This document shows, piece by piece, positions 33,786-42,986 of a stretch of 64,000 nt of DNA. This stretch comes from Reichenbachiella sp. 5M10 (lineage in GTDB: Bacteria > Bacteroidota > Bacteroidia > Cytophagales > Cyclobacteriaceae), in the NCBI RefSeq assembly GCF_002742335.1, contig NZ_MDGR01000007.1, positions 2,422,501 to 2,486,500 of the forward strand, read 5' to 3'. Positions within the stretch are counted from its first letter, which is position 1. The number at the start of each line of letters is the position of its first letter. The notes beneath the pieces are model-generated. The model was not told where the DNA came from, did not search any database, and saw only the letters and a program-made list of their open reading frames with translations. The position numbers and the translations under genes were made by a program.

Positions 33786-34493
33786 ATGAAAAAAACACTC
33801 GCAGCATTCGTATTGATCTTCGCATTTGCTTCTACAAGCCAAGCGCAAGAAACCCTCAATGATGATTCTCTTACTTATGAAGATTATCAAATGAGAAAAT
33901 ATTATAGCATCTACCAACTTGCCAACAAATTCAACGACCCTAACGTCTCGCACATGGCCCTCTATGAGATGCTCATGTTGACTTCTAATCAACCCGCGAT
34001 TTTGGATACTCTAGCCTTGTCGTACTTTTCGAGAGGACAGTACGCCTCCTCTGCACTCGTCGCACAAGAAAACCTCCTACTCAACCCCAACAATCCCATG
34101 GCACTCGAAGTAGCGGCTATTTCGTTTCAGAACCTCGGGGTACTGTCCAAATCACTCGACAATTACGAAAGTCTGTTCCTCAAAAACGACGACTCCAACA
34201 CACTGTATCAAGTGGCTTTCTTGCAGTTTCAGCTCAAGCGATTCAAAGAGGCTCAAACCTCCACGGAGTTGCTCTTGCAAAGAAAGAACGTAGATGAAAT
34301 CAAATTGAGATTCAATAAAATGGACAAAACCACGCAAGAGGTGTCCATGCGAGCAGCCGTACTCAACCTGCAAGGGCTCATTGCTCAAGAAAATGGAGAC
34401 AAAGAAAAGGCTAAAAAACACTTCTTAGAAGCTGCTCAAGCATCTCCAGGGTTTGAATTGGCACAAGCCAACCTTAGCAAACTCAAAGAATAG
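33786..34493 (+). CDS. Secreted TPR protein
   Basis: A 235-aa protein. The ATG at 33786 opens a signal peptide (MKKTLAAFVLIFAFASTSQA). The mature part is helical with three or four tetratricopeptide-like units, for example LALSYFSRGQYASSALVAQE, AISFQNLGVLSKSLDNYES and LIAQENGDKEKAKKHFLEAA. TPRs mediate protein contact, here in the periplasm. It probably shares a transcript with the preceding nucleotidyltransferase gene. It ends 28 bp before the convergent btuD. No specific partner can be named. Confidence 0.75.
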   Translation: MKKTLAAFVLIFAFASTSQAQETLNDDSLTYEDYQMRKYYSIYQLANKFNDPNVSHMALYEMLMLTSNQPAILDTLALSYFSRGQYASSALVAQENLLLNPNNPMALEVAAISFQNLGVLSKSLDNYESLFLKNDDSNTLYQVAFLQFQLKRFKEAQTSTELLLQRKNVDEIKLRFNKMDKTTQEVSMRAAVLNLQGLIAQENGDKEKAKKHFLEAAQASPGFELAQANLSKLKE

Positions 34494-34521
34494 TTTTTTA
34501 GAATCTTGGCTGTTCGTCCGC

Positions 34522-35292
34522 CTACTTCTTCTTGATCATTCGCCATACCGAACTCAAATCGATTTCGTACTGATCATGGTGAAATATCTTAGAGATGGCC
34601 CCCGAATCAATGAGCGTCTGAGGATCTCCAGACACGACTGGAGCGTTGAAATCCATCAGCCAGAGTTCGTCAGCAAACTGAATCGACAAATCCAACTCAT
34701 GGGTAGAGACCAGCATACTCTTGTTGGTGGACTCCTTGATCTCAGCAAACAGACTAAACATATCCAGGCGGTTGACAATATCGAGATGGGCAGTCGGTTC
34801 GTCCATCAGAATAAAATCCGTATCCTGTGCCAAAGCCCGGGCCACCATGGCCTTCTGAAACTGCCCATCACTGAGCGTCCCTAGCTTGGCTTCTTCGATG
34901 TAGTTGATTTTGCAGAGATCAATAGAGGCCTGCACTTGCTGCTCATCCTTTTGACTCATCTTGCCTATCCAGTTGGTATATGGAAACCGCCCCAACCCGA
35001 CAAGCTCACGTACAGTCATGTTGGACATCCCTATTTTGTCCGTAGTGATGATGCCAATCTGTCGTGCCAGCGCTCGACGGTCGAGCTGCTCAAGAGGTTC
35101 ATCACCTAGACAGACCTGCCCTCCTAGTGGCTGCTGCAGATCAGATAACGTACGTAGCAGCGTACTCTTTCCTACTCCGTTTTGTCCGATGAGGCACACG
35201 AACTTGCCTGGCTTCAATTCCAAATTGAGCTTCTTAGCGATGCATTTGCCCGCATAGCCAATATCGAGGTTTCGTGTCGTGATCGATCGCAT
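34522..35292 (-). CDS. btuD: ABC transporter ATP-binding protein, probable BtuD
   Basis: A 256-aa ATPase of the FecE/BtuD class. Walker A is GQNGVGKSTLL, the signature LSDGQFQK deviates from LSGGQ only at the second position (Asp), and Walker B with switch is FILMDEPTAHLD followed by a His switch (VSTHEL). It abuts the permease gene with no gap. It powers uptake of cobalamin or a metal chelate across the inner membrane. The B12 setting comes from the divergent riboswitch operon and the periplasmic binding protein upstream; iron-chelate uptake is the alternative. Confidence 0.8.
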   Translation of the reverse strand: MRSITTRNLDIGYAGKCIAKKLNLELKPGKFVCLIGQNGVGKSTLLRTLSDLQQPLGGQVCLGDEPLEQLDRRALARQIGIITTDKIGMSNMTVRELVGLGRFPYTNWIGKMSQKDEQQVQASIDLCKINYIEEAKLGTLSDGQFQKAMVARALAQDTDFILMDEPTAHLDIVNRLDMFSLFAEIKESTNKSMLVSTHELDLSIQFADELWLMDFNAPVVSGDPQTLIDSGAISKIFHHDQYEIDLSSVWRMIKKK

Positions 35293-36306
35293 CTAAAATC
35301 CGTTTTGTATATTCTTCTTTTTGACAATCAAATAAATCACCAAGGGACCACCCAGCAGCGAGGTGATGGCATTGAGTGGCAAGGACTGTGGCAAGCCTGG
35401 CAAGCGCGAGACCATGTCACAAAACAGCAAAATCACCGCTCCCATCACTGCAGAATATGGAATCAGCTTCTTGTGATCAGAACTATCCAAGATCATACGC
35501 GCCACGTGAGGTCCCGCCAACCCTATGAAAGCAATCGGCCCACAATAAGCCGTGACCGTACCAGACAGTAGTGCCGTCACACAAATAATGGCATACTTTG
35601 ATCGCTGGATATTGAGCCCTGCATTTTTTGCATACGCATTGCCTATCAGGTAGATATTGAGTGGCTTCAAGAGAAATATCGACGCTCCCCATCCTACCAA
35701 AATCAACGGTACCATAATAGTCAATTCACCTACCGTCACACTACCGAGATCCCCAAATGTCCACAGCAAATAGGATTGAATATCCTCCGGATTGCTAAAA
35801 TACTGCATAACACTCACCAGTGCGCTCGTCGCGCTGCTAAACATCAGACCAATGATGAGCAGGGAGGTATGATCCGCCACTTTCGTGGAAAAATAAATTA
35901 CCACCAAAAACACAATGAAGGAACCCAAAATAGCCCCCAAGGTCACCGAAACTCCTGAGAGGATTGGCAAGCCCAACACCACAAACAACGAGCTACCCAA
36001 CACGACAACAGCCACTCCTAAGCTCGCTCCTGCACTCACACCAAGCACATAAGGTCCCGCCAACGGGTTGCGAAAGAAGGTCTGCATGTACAAGCCACTC
36101 AAGCTCAAAGAAGCTCCTGCTAATACCGCCGCGACAGCACGAGGCAAGCGATAGTGCAACACAATATTGGTCCAAACACGATCCTCAGATGCACCAAATA
36201 CAATTTCCATCAATTCATTCAGTGGAATCCACACCGACCCTATCACCACGTTGAGCACGAAGAGCAGCACACAGACTATCCCCAAAAAAGCAATTGATTT
36301 GAACAC
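35293..36306 (-). CDS. btuC: FecCD-type permease, probable BtuC
   Basis: A 337-aa inner-membrane permease with about ten hydrophobic spans. Family marks are YRLPRAVAAVLAGASLSLSG near residue 55, PLAGPYVLGVSAGASLG, and GLAGPHVARMILDSSDHKKL, the loop that contacts the ATPase. Vitamin B12 and iron-siderophore permeases share this fold, so the B12 assignment rests on context. The last codon touches the btuD start. The glycosyltransferase gene lies 70 bp upstream on the same strand. Confidence 0.82.
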   Translation of the reverse strand: MFKSIAFLGIVCVLLFVLNVVIGSVWIPLNELMEIVFGASEDRVWTNIVLHYRLPRAVAAVLAGASLSLSGLYMQTFFRNPLAGPYVLGVSAGASLGVAVVVLGSSLFVVLGLPILSGVSVTLGAILGSFIVFLVVIYFSTKVADHTSLLIIGLMFSSATSALVSVMQYFSNPEDIQSYLLWTFGDLGSVTVGELTIMVPLILVGWGASIFLLKPLNIYLIGNAYAKNAGLNIQRSKYAIICVTALLSGTVTAYCGPIAFIGLAGPHVARMILDSSDHKKLIPYSAVMGAVILLFCDMVSRLPGLPQSLPLNAITSLLGGPLVIYLIVKKKNIQNGF

Positions 36307-36376
36307 GCTTCTATTTTTTATCCATTCATGAGTGATTCACTCCATTCGTCAAAACTATATCAATACGGCACAGTAG

Positions 36377-37702
36377 TCAGTACCCCTCTTTCTGATTATT
36401 CCTCTCTAGCAGGGATCGTATGACCTCTGCCATGGTAGCGGCCTGGCTTTCGCGCGAATAGCTGTTGATTTCCTCTACCCGCGATGATATCGGTCCTTTG
36501 GTCTTGAACCGATCAATCTCCTCTTGAAGAAAACGGACCATAGCCTGCTCGTTGCTCCGATCCATCGTCTGCCCCACTGCACATCGGTCGATGATACCCG
36601 CCGCATCACTCTCTGGTGGTCCAATGCAAAAAATGGGATTGCCAGAAGCCAAATACTCAAATATTTTGCCTGGTATGATTCCGTTGGCATCCGAGGTGTC
36701 AGGGATAATCAATAAGAGCAGATCAGCATTTTTTTGATACTGCAGTACCTCGCTATGCGGCACCATCCGAATGTACTCAAGTGGAATATTTTGCGCCAAA
36801 ATTTCCTCTTGGATCGCAACAGAAAGATTGCCCACCATCTGCAATTTGACTGACACCCCTTCTCCATACTGCTGCACCTTCTTCATCGCACGTATGAATG
36901 AAGACAAATCATACTGATCGGACATCGTTCCCGTATAACTGATCGTAAAATCGCTATTGGTGCGCTTTTGCAAGTGTTCAAAATCCTCTCCGTCAAAACC
37001 ATTGGTAATCACTTTGATTTTATGCTCTACCCCTGACACCAATTGGCCAAAAGACCGCTTGAACCCTTCACTCACTGTGACAATTTGATCAGCACTTTGT
37101 AGCACTCTGCGCTCCATGGATTGATCGATCCGCTTGGACAACCATGAGTGACCAAACAATTCGTAGTAATAGATGTTGGTCCACGGATCTCTAAAATCGG
37201 CCATCCATTTGACGTTGAGATTCTTTTGGAGTCTAAGGCCAATGAGCTGTGTCGAATGTGGTGGACTGGTCGTAATGACTAGCTCAATTCCCTCTCTTTC
37301 GATGATCTCCTTGGCTCGAGCATAGGCATAGTTGTTCCAACCTCTCCGTGGATCGGGGATAAACAAATTGCTCCGTAAGAAATTGACCGCCCGCTGTGAC
37401 AGTTTGGTACTGTCTACATTGGCAAATCCCGCCGTAGGTACGTTTTTCTTCCCTACAAGCTTAGAGTAATAATTGATCGGCTCGAAGGATTTCGTCTTCG
37501 TCACCTGAACTACAGCGGAAACATCCTCGACCAAGCTCTCATCCCATTGCATATAGCTCGCACTATCCTCATGCACGGTGAGCACATGAGGTTCGATACC
37601 ATTTTGCCCTAGATATTTGGTCAGTTTGAGCCACCGCTGTACCCCTGCACCTCCAGACGGAGGCCAATAATAACTGATGATCAGGACACGGGTATTTTTC
37701 AT
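36377..37702 (-). CDS. Glycosyltransferase, GT4-like
   Basis: A 441-aa GT-B fold enzyme. The N-terminal half has SYYWPPSGGAGVQRWLKL (acceptor side glycine loop) and a Rossmann-like strand VITTSPPHSTQLIGLRL. The C-terminal half has FTISYTGTMSDQYDL and the donor-binding FEYLASGNPIFCIGPPESDA, with the acidic residue of EYLASG. Such enzymes build surface polysaccharides. Its place between btuF and btuC is unexpected and no role in B12 uptake is known for the family. It may simply be a neighbour carried in the same transcript. Confidence 0.8.
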   Translation of the reverse strand: MKNTRVLIISYYWPPSGGAGVQRWLKLTKYLGQNGIEPHVLTVHEDSASYMQWDESLVEDVSAVVQVTKTKSFEPINYYSKLVGKKNVPTAGFANVDSTKLSQRAVNFLRSNLFIPDPRRGWNNYAYARAKEIIEREGIELVITTSPPHSTQLIGLRLQKNLNVKWMADFRDPWTNIYYYELFGHSWLSKRIDQSMERRVLQSADQIVTVSEGFKRSFGQLVSGVEHKIKVITNGFDGEDFEHLQKRTNSDFTISYTGTMSDQYDLSSFIRAMKKVQQYGEGVSVKLQMVGNLSVAIQEEILAQNIPLEYIRMVPHSEVLQYQKNADLLLLIIPDTSDANGIIPGKIFEYLASGNPIFCIGPPESDAAGIIDRCAVGQTMDRSNEQAMVRFLQEEIDRFKTKGPISSRVEEINSYSRESQAATMAEVIRSLLERNNQKEGY

Positions 37703-37898
37703 AAACGACGATTAGAACTACACTATAATTGAAGCGAAAATAAGTATCCTATGTCAAAGACAGCGACTTTCAGAATGTCAGTTTGCGATTAATCCACCTA
37801 TCAACCAATGAGGCTTCTGAAAAATCCATGAGATAAGCGAATAACGATCCGTGACAAAGACTACCTCCAATAAACATATTCCTTCCTCCTCTAAATTA

Positions 37899-39020
37899 CT
37901 ACTCCAACTGTTTATAGTAAAACAGCTCATAGTCGGGCAACAATTCAGGGTGAATGACTTTGATATGATCGGCCAACAACAAGTGCGGGTTGGCATTGCC
38001 CGACTCGAAATAGTCATTACCTCCATTGGCAGAGAGACGTTTGGTATAGGTATAGACTTCCCCCGCCTGAAACGCACCAAATTCGGCATATCGTTCGTCA
38101 GCCTCTTCTAATTTCTCCAAACTCTCGTAGTTGGCTGCACCGATCCAGTATTCGGCACGATTGGCCTTGGCATACACGGCTTCAAAATCCAGATTGAGCC
38201 AGCCGTTTTGAGAGTTGTCGGACCAGAGATAGTCCCCCCCCGCATCCTGAATCATCAGCCCGTTGTAGTTATGACCCGCTGGCATGAACCAACTCCCTCC
38301 ATACAAACTCCCCGAAAACACAGAGGGTCTCTCAACCTCTGACACCAGTGCAAGCAGAGAGTCGTAGGCCATAGCCACCTCCTCAAAATAAGCTTCGGCT
38401 ACCTTCTCTTTACCGACAAGGTAACCAATAAACTTGATCCATTCTGCCCGCCCAAGAACAGTCGGTTCTAGGTAGTCAGGCATATACACCACCTTCTGCC
38501 CGAGCTCTTGTAGTTTTTCCAATTGTCGATTTTCTCCCCCAGCACTGAATGCCAAAATAACATCTGGACGCAAGCTCAACACCCGTTCGATATCCAGCTT
38601 ACCTTCACTCCCGATCTCTTCTAGCTTCCCTTCTTCCAACCTTTTGTTGAATTCTTCAGAGTAGATGTATTGACTTTGCGCAAAACCAACCAACTCCTCT
38701 TTTAGACCCAAAATCTCCAAGAAAGCCACATGCGTAGTAGAGTTGGAAATGATGCGCTTGACTGGACATTGGACTGGTACATATTGCGACACATCTATTC
38801 CTTGGGGCAGTTCCCCCTCATAGAGCAAGTAGGACATAGATTCCTCACTCCCTTGGTACAATTGATTTACTTTGAGCACCTTGTACCCATCATACTCATC
38901 GAGAGTAAAGCGTTCGGCATATTGAATTGCCCCTGTTTCGTTGGTTTCTGTTGTGGGCTTTTCTTGGGGCTGGCAAGCTGCCAAAACCACGAGGCAGGTC
39001 AAGAGGATTGCTTGTTTCAT
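37899..39020 (-). CDS. btuF: Periplasmic cobalamin/chelate-binding lipoprotein, probable BtuF
   Basis: A 373-aa lipoprotein. The ATG at 39020 opens MKQAILLTCLVVLAACQ with lipobox LAAC. The fold is the helical-backbone chelate-binding type: VKRIISNSTTHVAFLEILGL and DIERVLSLRPDVILAFSAGG, then a long helix, and WLNLDFEAVYAKANRAEYWIG in the second lobe. It would hand ligand to BtuC-BtuD. It is divergent from the B12 riboswitch and BtuB gene, so B12 is the probable ligand. The gene itself is not preceded by a riboswitch on its own strand. Confidence 0.78.
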   Translation of the reverse strand: MKQAILLTCLVVLAACQPQEKPTTETNETGAIQYAERFTLDEYDGYKVLKVNQLYQGSEESMSYLLYEGELPQGIDVSQYVPVQCPVKRIISNSTTHVAFLEILGLKEELVGFAQSQYIYSEEFNKRLEEGKLEEIGSEGKLDIERVLSLRPDVILAFSAGGENRQLEKLQELGQKVVYMPDYLEPTVLGRAEWIKFIGYLVGKEKVAEAYFEEVAMAYDSLLALVSEVERPSVFSGSLYGGSWFMPAGHNYNGLMIQDAGGDYLWSDNSQNGWLNLDFEAVYAKANRAEYWIGAANYESLEKLEEADERYAEFGAFQAGEVYTYTKRLSANGGNDYFESGNANPHLLLADHIKVIHPELLPDYELFYYKQLE

Positions 39021-39121
39021 AAGACTGCAATGCTCGTACAAAAAATTGGGTTCTCCGAAATTCCGCCCACTTTCTAGAATAGAATCTCACAAAATGCCTT
39101 AACATTGCGCCGATTATTGGT

Positions 39122-39325
39122 TCGTAGACAGAGATCATCTGCCTACGATGAAAAGGGAATCCGGTGATTCGTCTGACTCGAAAATTCCGGAGCTGTCCCC
39201 GCAACTGTAATCCTGAATTCCAATTCGGAATCATATTTTTGATCCACAATACCACTGGCTCCAAGAGCTGGGAAGGTCATCAAAAATCAGGAGAGCCAGG
39301 AGACCTGCCACTAATCTTGATAGTA
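39122..39325 (+). ncRNA. Cobalamin riboswitch
   Basis: The sequence holds the conserved parts in order: AAAAGGGAATCCGGTG (39151-39166), CCGGAGCTGTCCCCGCAACTG (about 39187-39206), CACTGG (39253-39258), GGGAAGG (about 39270-39276) and the B12 box AGCCAGGAGACCTGCC (39294-39309). It stands about 90 bp before btuB on the same strand. A small hairpin AGGAA/TTCCT followed by T-rich sequence (39359-39381) may be the expression platform. High cobalamin should lower expression of the btuB-btuG-cob operon. The whole 39021-39413 gap is taken up by this element and the btuF promoter. Ends are approximate. Confidence 0.95.
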
Positions 39326-39413
39326 CGGAGCTTTCGGGTGAAAAGTCTTTGGAATGATAGGAAGGTTTTCCTCTTTTTCTTGAAGCAGCTCTGTCGTACC
39401 GATTGATATCACT

Positions 39414-41312
39414 ATGCAGCAGAGACGCGCACTTTTATGGCTCTTGATAGCACTGCCCCATACGCTATGGGCTCAGCAGGACTCGCTATGGCTCACTCCT
39501 GTAGATGTGACTGCCTCTCGTATGGAAACCTACTCTGCTGCGGACAAGACCGTGACCATCGACAGCACATACCTGACCCTCAATGACGGCAACTCTATCG
39601 CTATGCTCCTTTCCAAACTCGGACCACTCAATATACGATCTTATGGAATCGGTGGGTTGTCCACTGCCTCTTTGCGCGGCACAGGCAGCAATCAAACCGC
39701 CATACTTTGGGAAGGTATCAACCTACAGAGTCAAATGAACGGAAGTCTCGACCTCAATCTCGTACCAACCTTCATGATCGACAATATCTCTATTCAATAC
39801 GGGGGAAGCTCCACTCTCAATGGCTCAGGAGCCATGGGAGGGTCTATCCAGATGAACAGCCAACCGTCTCGCTACAACACCCCCTTTTTCTTGTCCTTGC
39901 ACGAGCAATTGGGCAGTTTTGGTTTGCAAAGTCACGGACTCAAAATCCAAACCTCTACTAACAAACTGAGCTACAGTATACGAGGATACTACAAACAGGC
40001 TGACAATGATTTTGACTTTTACAACCGCTTCACGCAAGTAGACGAAATCCAGCGCAACGCTCAGGTGAAGCAATACGGCCTACTCAGCTCCCTCTCTTAC
40101 CGAATCACACCCAAGGGAGAACTGACCATCAAATATTGGCACCAAGACAATGACACCCATATCCCCAAAACTGCAGGTGCAGGTACCCCCTCCAATGCTG
40201 TCCAGTTTGACTCCTTCCACCGGGGAGTCCTCCGATACCAGCAAACGCTACATCCCACACTCAGGCTCTACTACCAGCTTGGGATACTGGATCATGCGCT
40301 GATTTACGACGACAAGATCAACACCTTGTCTCATAGCAGTTCGTTCTCCACTATCAACGAAGCACGACTAGACTACAACCCCACGCCCTATATCGCTTTG
40401 GAGCTAGGCATCAACCATACTTTCGAAAACGGACATTCGGACAGCTACGGCCAACTAGAAAACCGCCACCGTACGGCACTATTTCTCTCCACTCATCTTT
40501 CACTTTTATCCAAATTAGAACTCAATCTATCTGCTCGCCAAAGCATCATAGACGGGAAGACTGTACCCTTCTTGCCATCTATAGGACTATCCTATCCCGT
40601 TTCCTCATGGCTCGACCTCAAGTCCAAAGTCGCCAAGAGCTATCGTATCCCTACCTTCAACGACCTCTACTGGTCCGGATCAGGAGCCATCGGCAACCCC
40701 GATCTCGCCCCAGAAGAAGGCATGAGTTATGAAATCGGGTACCTTCTGCACAGCAATTCTACACCCAACCAAATACGCTATGAAGGGACTGTATTCTACA
40801 ACCACATACAGGATTGGATCCAATGGAAGGAGGTTTCCAGTGTATGGACCCCTATCAATCTACAAGAAATCTGGACCTACGGCATAGAACAAAGTATCTC
40901 TGGAAGCTACCGCTTCTCCAGCACCTCACACCTATCTACTGGCGCCAACTATCAACTGACCATCGCTACCCCAAACAGTCCAAACCAGCTATGGACCAAG
41001 CCACAGCTCAGCTACACCCCCATGCATCAAGGCAACCTCTATCTCACCTACCACTGGCAGGCCTTTCATGCAGGCACCAATCTCGCCTATACAGGCAAAC
41101 AGTACACAGATGAGGGCAACATTGAAATACGCGCACTGGACCCATACCTACTGATCGACCTCAACGCAGGCTATCAATTCCGTCTACAACAACACACCAT
41201 TGCTCTCACAGCACAAGTCAAAAATTTATTCAACACCTCCTACGAGGTACGTCGGGCCTACCCTATGCCAGGCATCAATTATCAATTCAATCTAGTATAT
41301 AAGTTCAATTAA
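39414..41312 (+). CDS. btuB: TonB-dependent vitamin B12 receptor BtuB-like
   Basis: A 632-aa TonB-dependent receptor with signal peptide (cleavage at LWAQQ). The plug begins VDVTASRMETYSAADKTV and contains TASLRGTGSNQTAILWEGIN and QYGGSSTLNGSGAMGGSI. The barrel ends in LVYKFN; the penultimate Phe is typical. Size is similar to BtuB (about 600 aa), smaller than SusC proteins and without the carboxypeptidase-like domain. The cobalamin riboswitch directly upstream makes B12 or a corrinoid the ligand. A BtuG-like lipoprotein gene follows 8 bp later. Confidence 0.92.
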   Translation: MQQRRALLWLLIALPHTLWAQQDSLWLTPVDVTASRMETYSAADKTVTIDSTYLTLNDGNSIAMLLSKLGPLNIRSYGIGGLSTASLRGTGSNQTAILWEGINLQSQMNGSLDLNLVPTFMIDNISIQYGGSSTLNGSGAMGGSIQMNSQPSRYNTPFFLSLHEQLGSFGLQSHGLKIQTSTNKLSYSIRGYYKQADNDFDFYNRFTQVDEIQRNAQVKQYGLLSSLSYRITPKGELTIKYWHQDNDTHIPKTAGAGTPSNAVQFDSFHRGVLRYQQTLHPTLRLYYQLGILDHALIYDDKINTLSHSSSFSTINEARLDYNPTPYIALELGINHTFENGHSDSYGQLENRHRTALFLSTHLSLLSKLELNLSARQSIIDGKTVPFLPSIGLSYPVSSWLDLKSKVAKSYRIPTFNDLYWSGSGAIGNPDLAPEEGMSYEIGYLLHSNSTPNQIRYEGTVFYNHIQDWIQWKEVSSVWTPINLQEIWTYGIEQSISGSYRFSSTSHLSTGANYQLTIATPNSPNQLWTKPQLSYTPMHQGNLYLTYHWQAFHAGTNLAYTGKQYTDEGNIEIRALDPYLLIDLNAGYQFRLQQHTIALTAQVKNLFNTSYEVRRAYPMPGINYQFNLVYKFN

Positions 41313-41320
41313 CATACCAT

Positions 41321-42427
41321 ATGAAAACAAATTCACTTTTTCACAACCTGCTCAAAGCCAGCTTCATTGCTTTCACATTCATATTTGCATCGTGTAGCGA
41401 AGATGACGGCTCTAAATTTACTCCGGGCCAAGATGGTTTCTACATCGTCAACGAAGGCGGTTTTGGTAATGGCAACACAAGTCTCTCGTTTTTCGACAAG
41501 GCTACATTGTCCGTGTCCAACAACGTGTTCGAAACGGTCACCGGCAAGCCACTAGGTGACCAAGCACAATCGATGACCATCTATGACAACAAAGGATACA
41601 TCGTCGTACAAAATTCTGCCAAAATGGAAATCATCAGTACCGATGACAATTCCCTCCTAGCGACTATCAACGAAGGGCTTCCTTCCCCTCGCTATTTTAT
41701 AGGAATAAACGCCAGCAAAGGTTATGTCTCTGACTGGGGAGCCGATGGCTCTACAGGCACGGTCAAAGTAATCGACCTCACGACTCATACAGTGACTAGC
41801 ACCATCAGCGCAGGCGCAGGCACCAACCAAATGGTCAAGGTAGGACAGTACGTCTATGCTGCCAACAATGGTGGGTGGGGCTATGACAATACAGTCATCG
41901 TGATCGATACAGAGACTGACCAAATCGTCCAAACCCTCACTGTGGGTGACAACCCCTCCACTCTCGTCGTAGACGAAGAGGACGATGTATGGGTGACAGG
42001 GGCAGGCAAGACGGTCTACAATTCAGACTGGAGTATCGATTTAGAAAACTCTACACCGGCATTCCTCGCACAGATCGATACCGATGACAACACCCTAGAT
42101 CTCAAAATCGAAGCTCCATCCGTGGGCATTGGCCCGGGCAGTCTCAACATTGACTCCAAAGGCAAAACACTCGTATTCAGATACGATGGCGGTATCAGTA
42201 CCGTCTCAACAGACCTCAACGATGATACAGCTAGCGTGACGGACTTCACCGAAGTAATCGCAGATGACAACATCTCTGGACTAGCAGTAGATGCCTCAGA
42301 CGATCAAATCATTGTGTGCATTTCACCCAACTACACCAATCCAGGCTCTATAAAGCGGTACGATTTTTCAGGATCATTCATCGATGAATACACTGTAGGC
42401 ATCGGACCCAACGGAATCGCATACTAA
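41321..42427 (+). CDS. btuG: Surface beta-propeller lipoprotein, BtuG-like
   Basis: A 368-aa lipoprotein (lipobox IFASC, followed by acidic SEDDG, a surface-export pattern). The body starts DGFYIVNEGGFGNGNTSLSF, typical of DUF5074/YncE-like propellers, and repeats blade motifs such as GTVKVIDLTTHTVTSTI and TVIVIDTETDQIVQTLTV. In Bacteroides, BtuG is a surface propeller that caps BtuB and captures B12 with very high affinity. Here the gene follows btuB by 8 bp under the same riboswitch, so a BtuG role is strongly suggested. Ligand contacts cannot be read from the sequence. Confidence 0.8.
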   Translation: MKTNSLFHNLLKASFIAFTFIFASCSEDDGSKFTPGQDGFYIVNEGGFGNGNTSLSFFDKATLSVSNNVFETVTGKPLGDQAQSMTIYDNKGYIVVQNSAKMEIISTDDNSLLATINEGLPSPRYFIGINASKGYVSDWGADGSTGTVKVIDLTTHTVTSTISAGAGTNQMVKVGQYVYAANNGGWGYDNTVIVIDTETDQIVQTLTVGDNPSTLVVDEEDDVWVTGAGKTVYNSDWSIDLENSTPAFLAQIDTDDNTLDLKIEAPSVGIGPGSLNIDSKGKTLVFRYDGGISTVSTDLNDDTASVTDFTEVIADDNISGLAVDASDDQIIVCISPNYTNPGSIKRYDFSGSFIDEYTVGIGPNGIAY

Positions 42428-42444
42428 ACTCTAAACCAACCTGT

Positions 42445-42472
42445 AGGTACTCTGCAAAAAAGCAGAGTACCT
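42445..42472 (+). terminator. Hairpin between btuG and cobU
   Basis: Arms AGGTACTCTGC (42445-42455) and GCAGAGTACCT (42462-42472) form a perfect 11-bp stem with a six-A loop, ending 8 bp before the cobU ATG. The following sequence is TTACTCTT, a weak U-tract. It may attenuate or process between the uptake and salvage genes, or occlude the cobU start. Confidence 0.55.
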
Positions 42473-42480
42473 TTACTCTT

Positions 42481-42984
42481 ATGATTACCTATATCTCAGG
42501 AGGCGAACGATCAGGCAAGTCCCGCTTCGCGCAAAATTTGGCCCTTGCGGACAGTGACTATCCCTACTACTTGGCTACAGCCAAAAAGTGGGACGAAAAC
42601 TTCGAAGAGCGCATCCAGCGCCATCGTCAAGATCGCAACGAACAATGGACTACCATCGAAGAGCAAATACACCTCAGTACTGTTCTACCAGACACAAGCA
42701 CTGTCGTCATAGACTGTGTCACCCTATGGCTGACCAACCTATTCACAGCAAACCAGTACGACAGAGACTTGACCTTCGCCCAAGCGAGAGAGGAATACAA
42801 CAAAATACGATCCTATGAGGGACACCTCATCATCATCTCCAATGAAATCGGAATGGGCCTTCATGCCGAATCAAAAATGGGACGAGATTTCGTAGAAATA
42901 CAAGGATGGACCAACCAACTGATTGCTCAACAGGCAGACAGGGCCTATTTCATGGTCTCTGGACTACCGCTTACGCTCAAATAG
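42481..42984 (+). CDS. cobU: Adenosylcobinamide kinase/adenosylcobinamide-phosphate guanylyltransferase CobU
   Basis: A 167-aa CobU. The P-loop is GGERSGKS, the guanylylated His is probably in ERIQRHRQDR, and VIDCVTLWLTNLF and SNEIGMGLHAE are family signatures. It phosphorylates adenosylcobinamide and transfers GMP to it, preparing the upper half of B12 for joining to the lower ligand. The gene is first of the tightly packed cob series; cobT follows after 2 bp. Confidence 0.95.
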   Translation: MITYISGGERSGKSRFAQNLALADSDYPYYLATAKKWDENFEERIQRHRQDRNEQWTTIEEQIHLSTVLPDTSTVVIDCVTLWLTNLFTANQYDRDLTFAQAREEYNKIRSYEGHLIIISNEIGMGLHAESKMGRDFVEIQGWTNQLIAQQADRAYFMVSGLPLTLK

Positions 42985-42986
42985 AC

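Noticed and set aside
39164-39406. 80-aa reading frame
   Set aside because: It falls inside the cobalamin riboswitch, whose conserved boxes explain the sequence.
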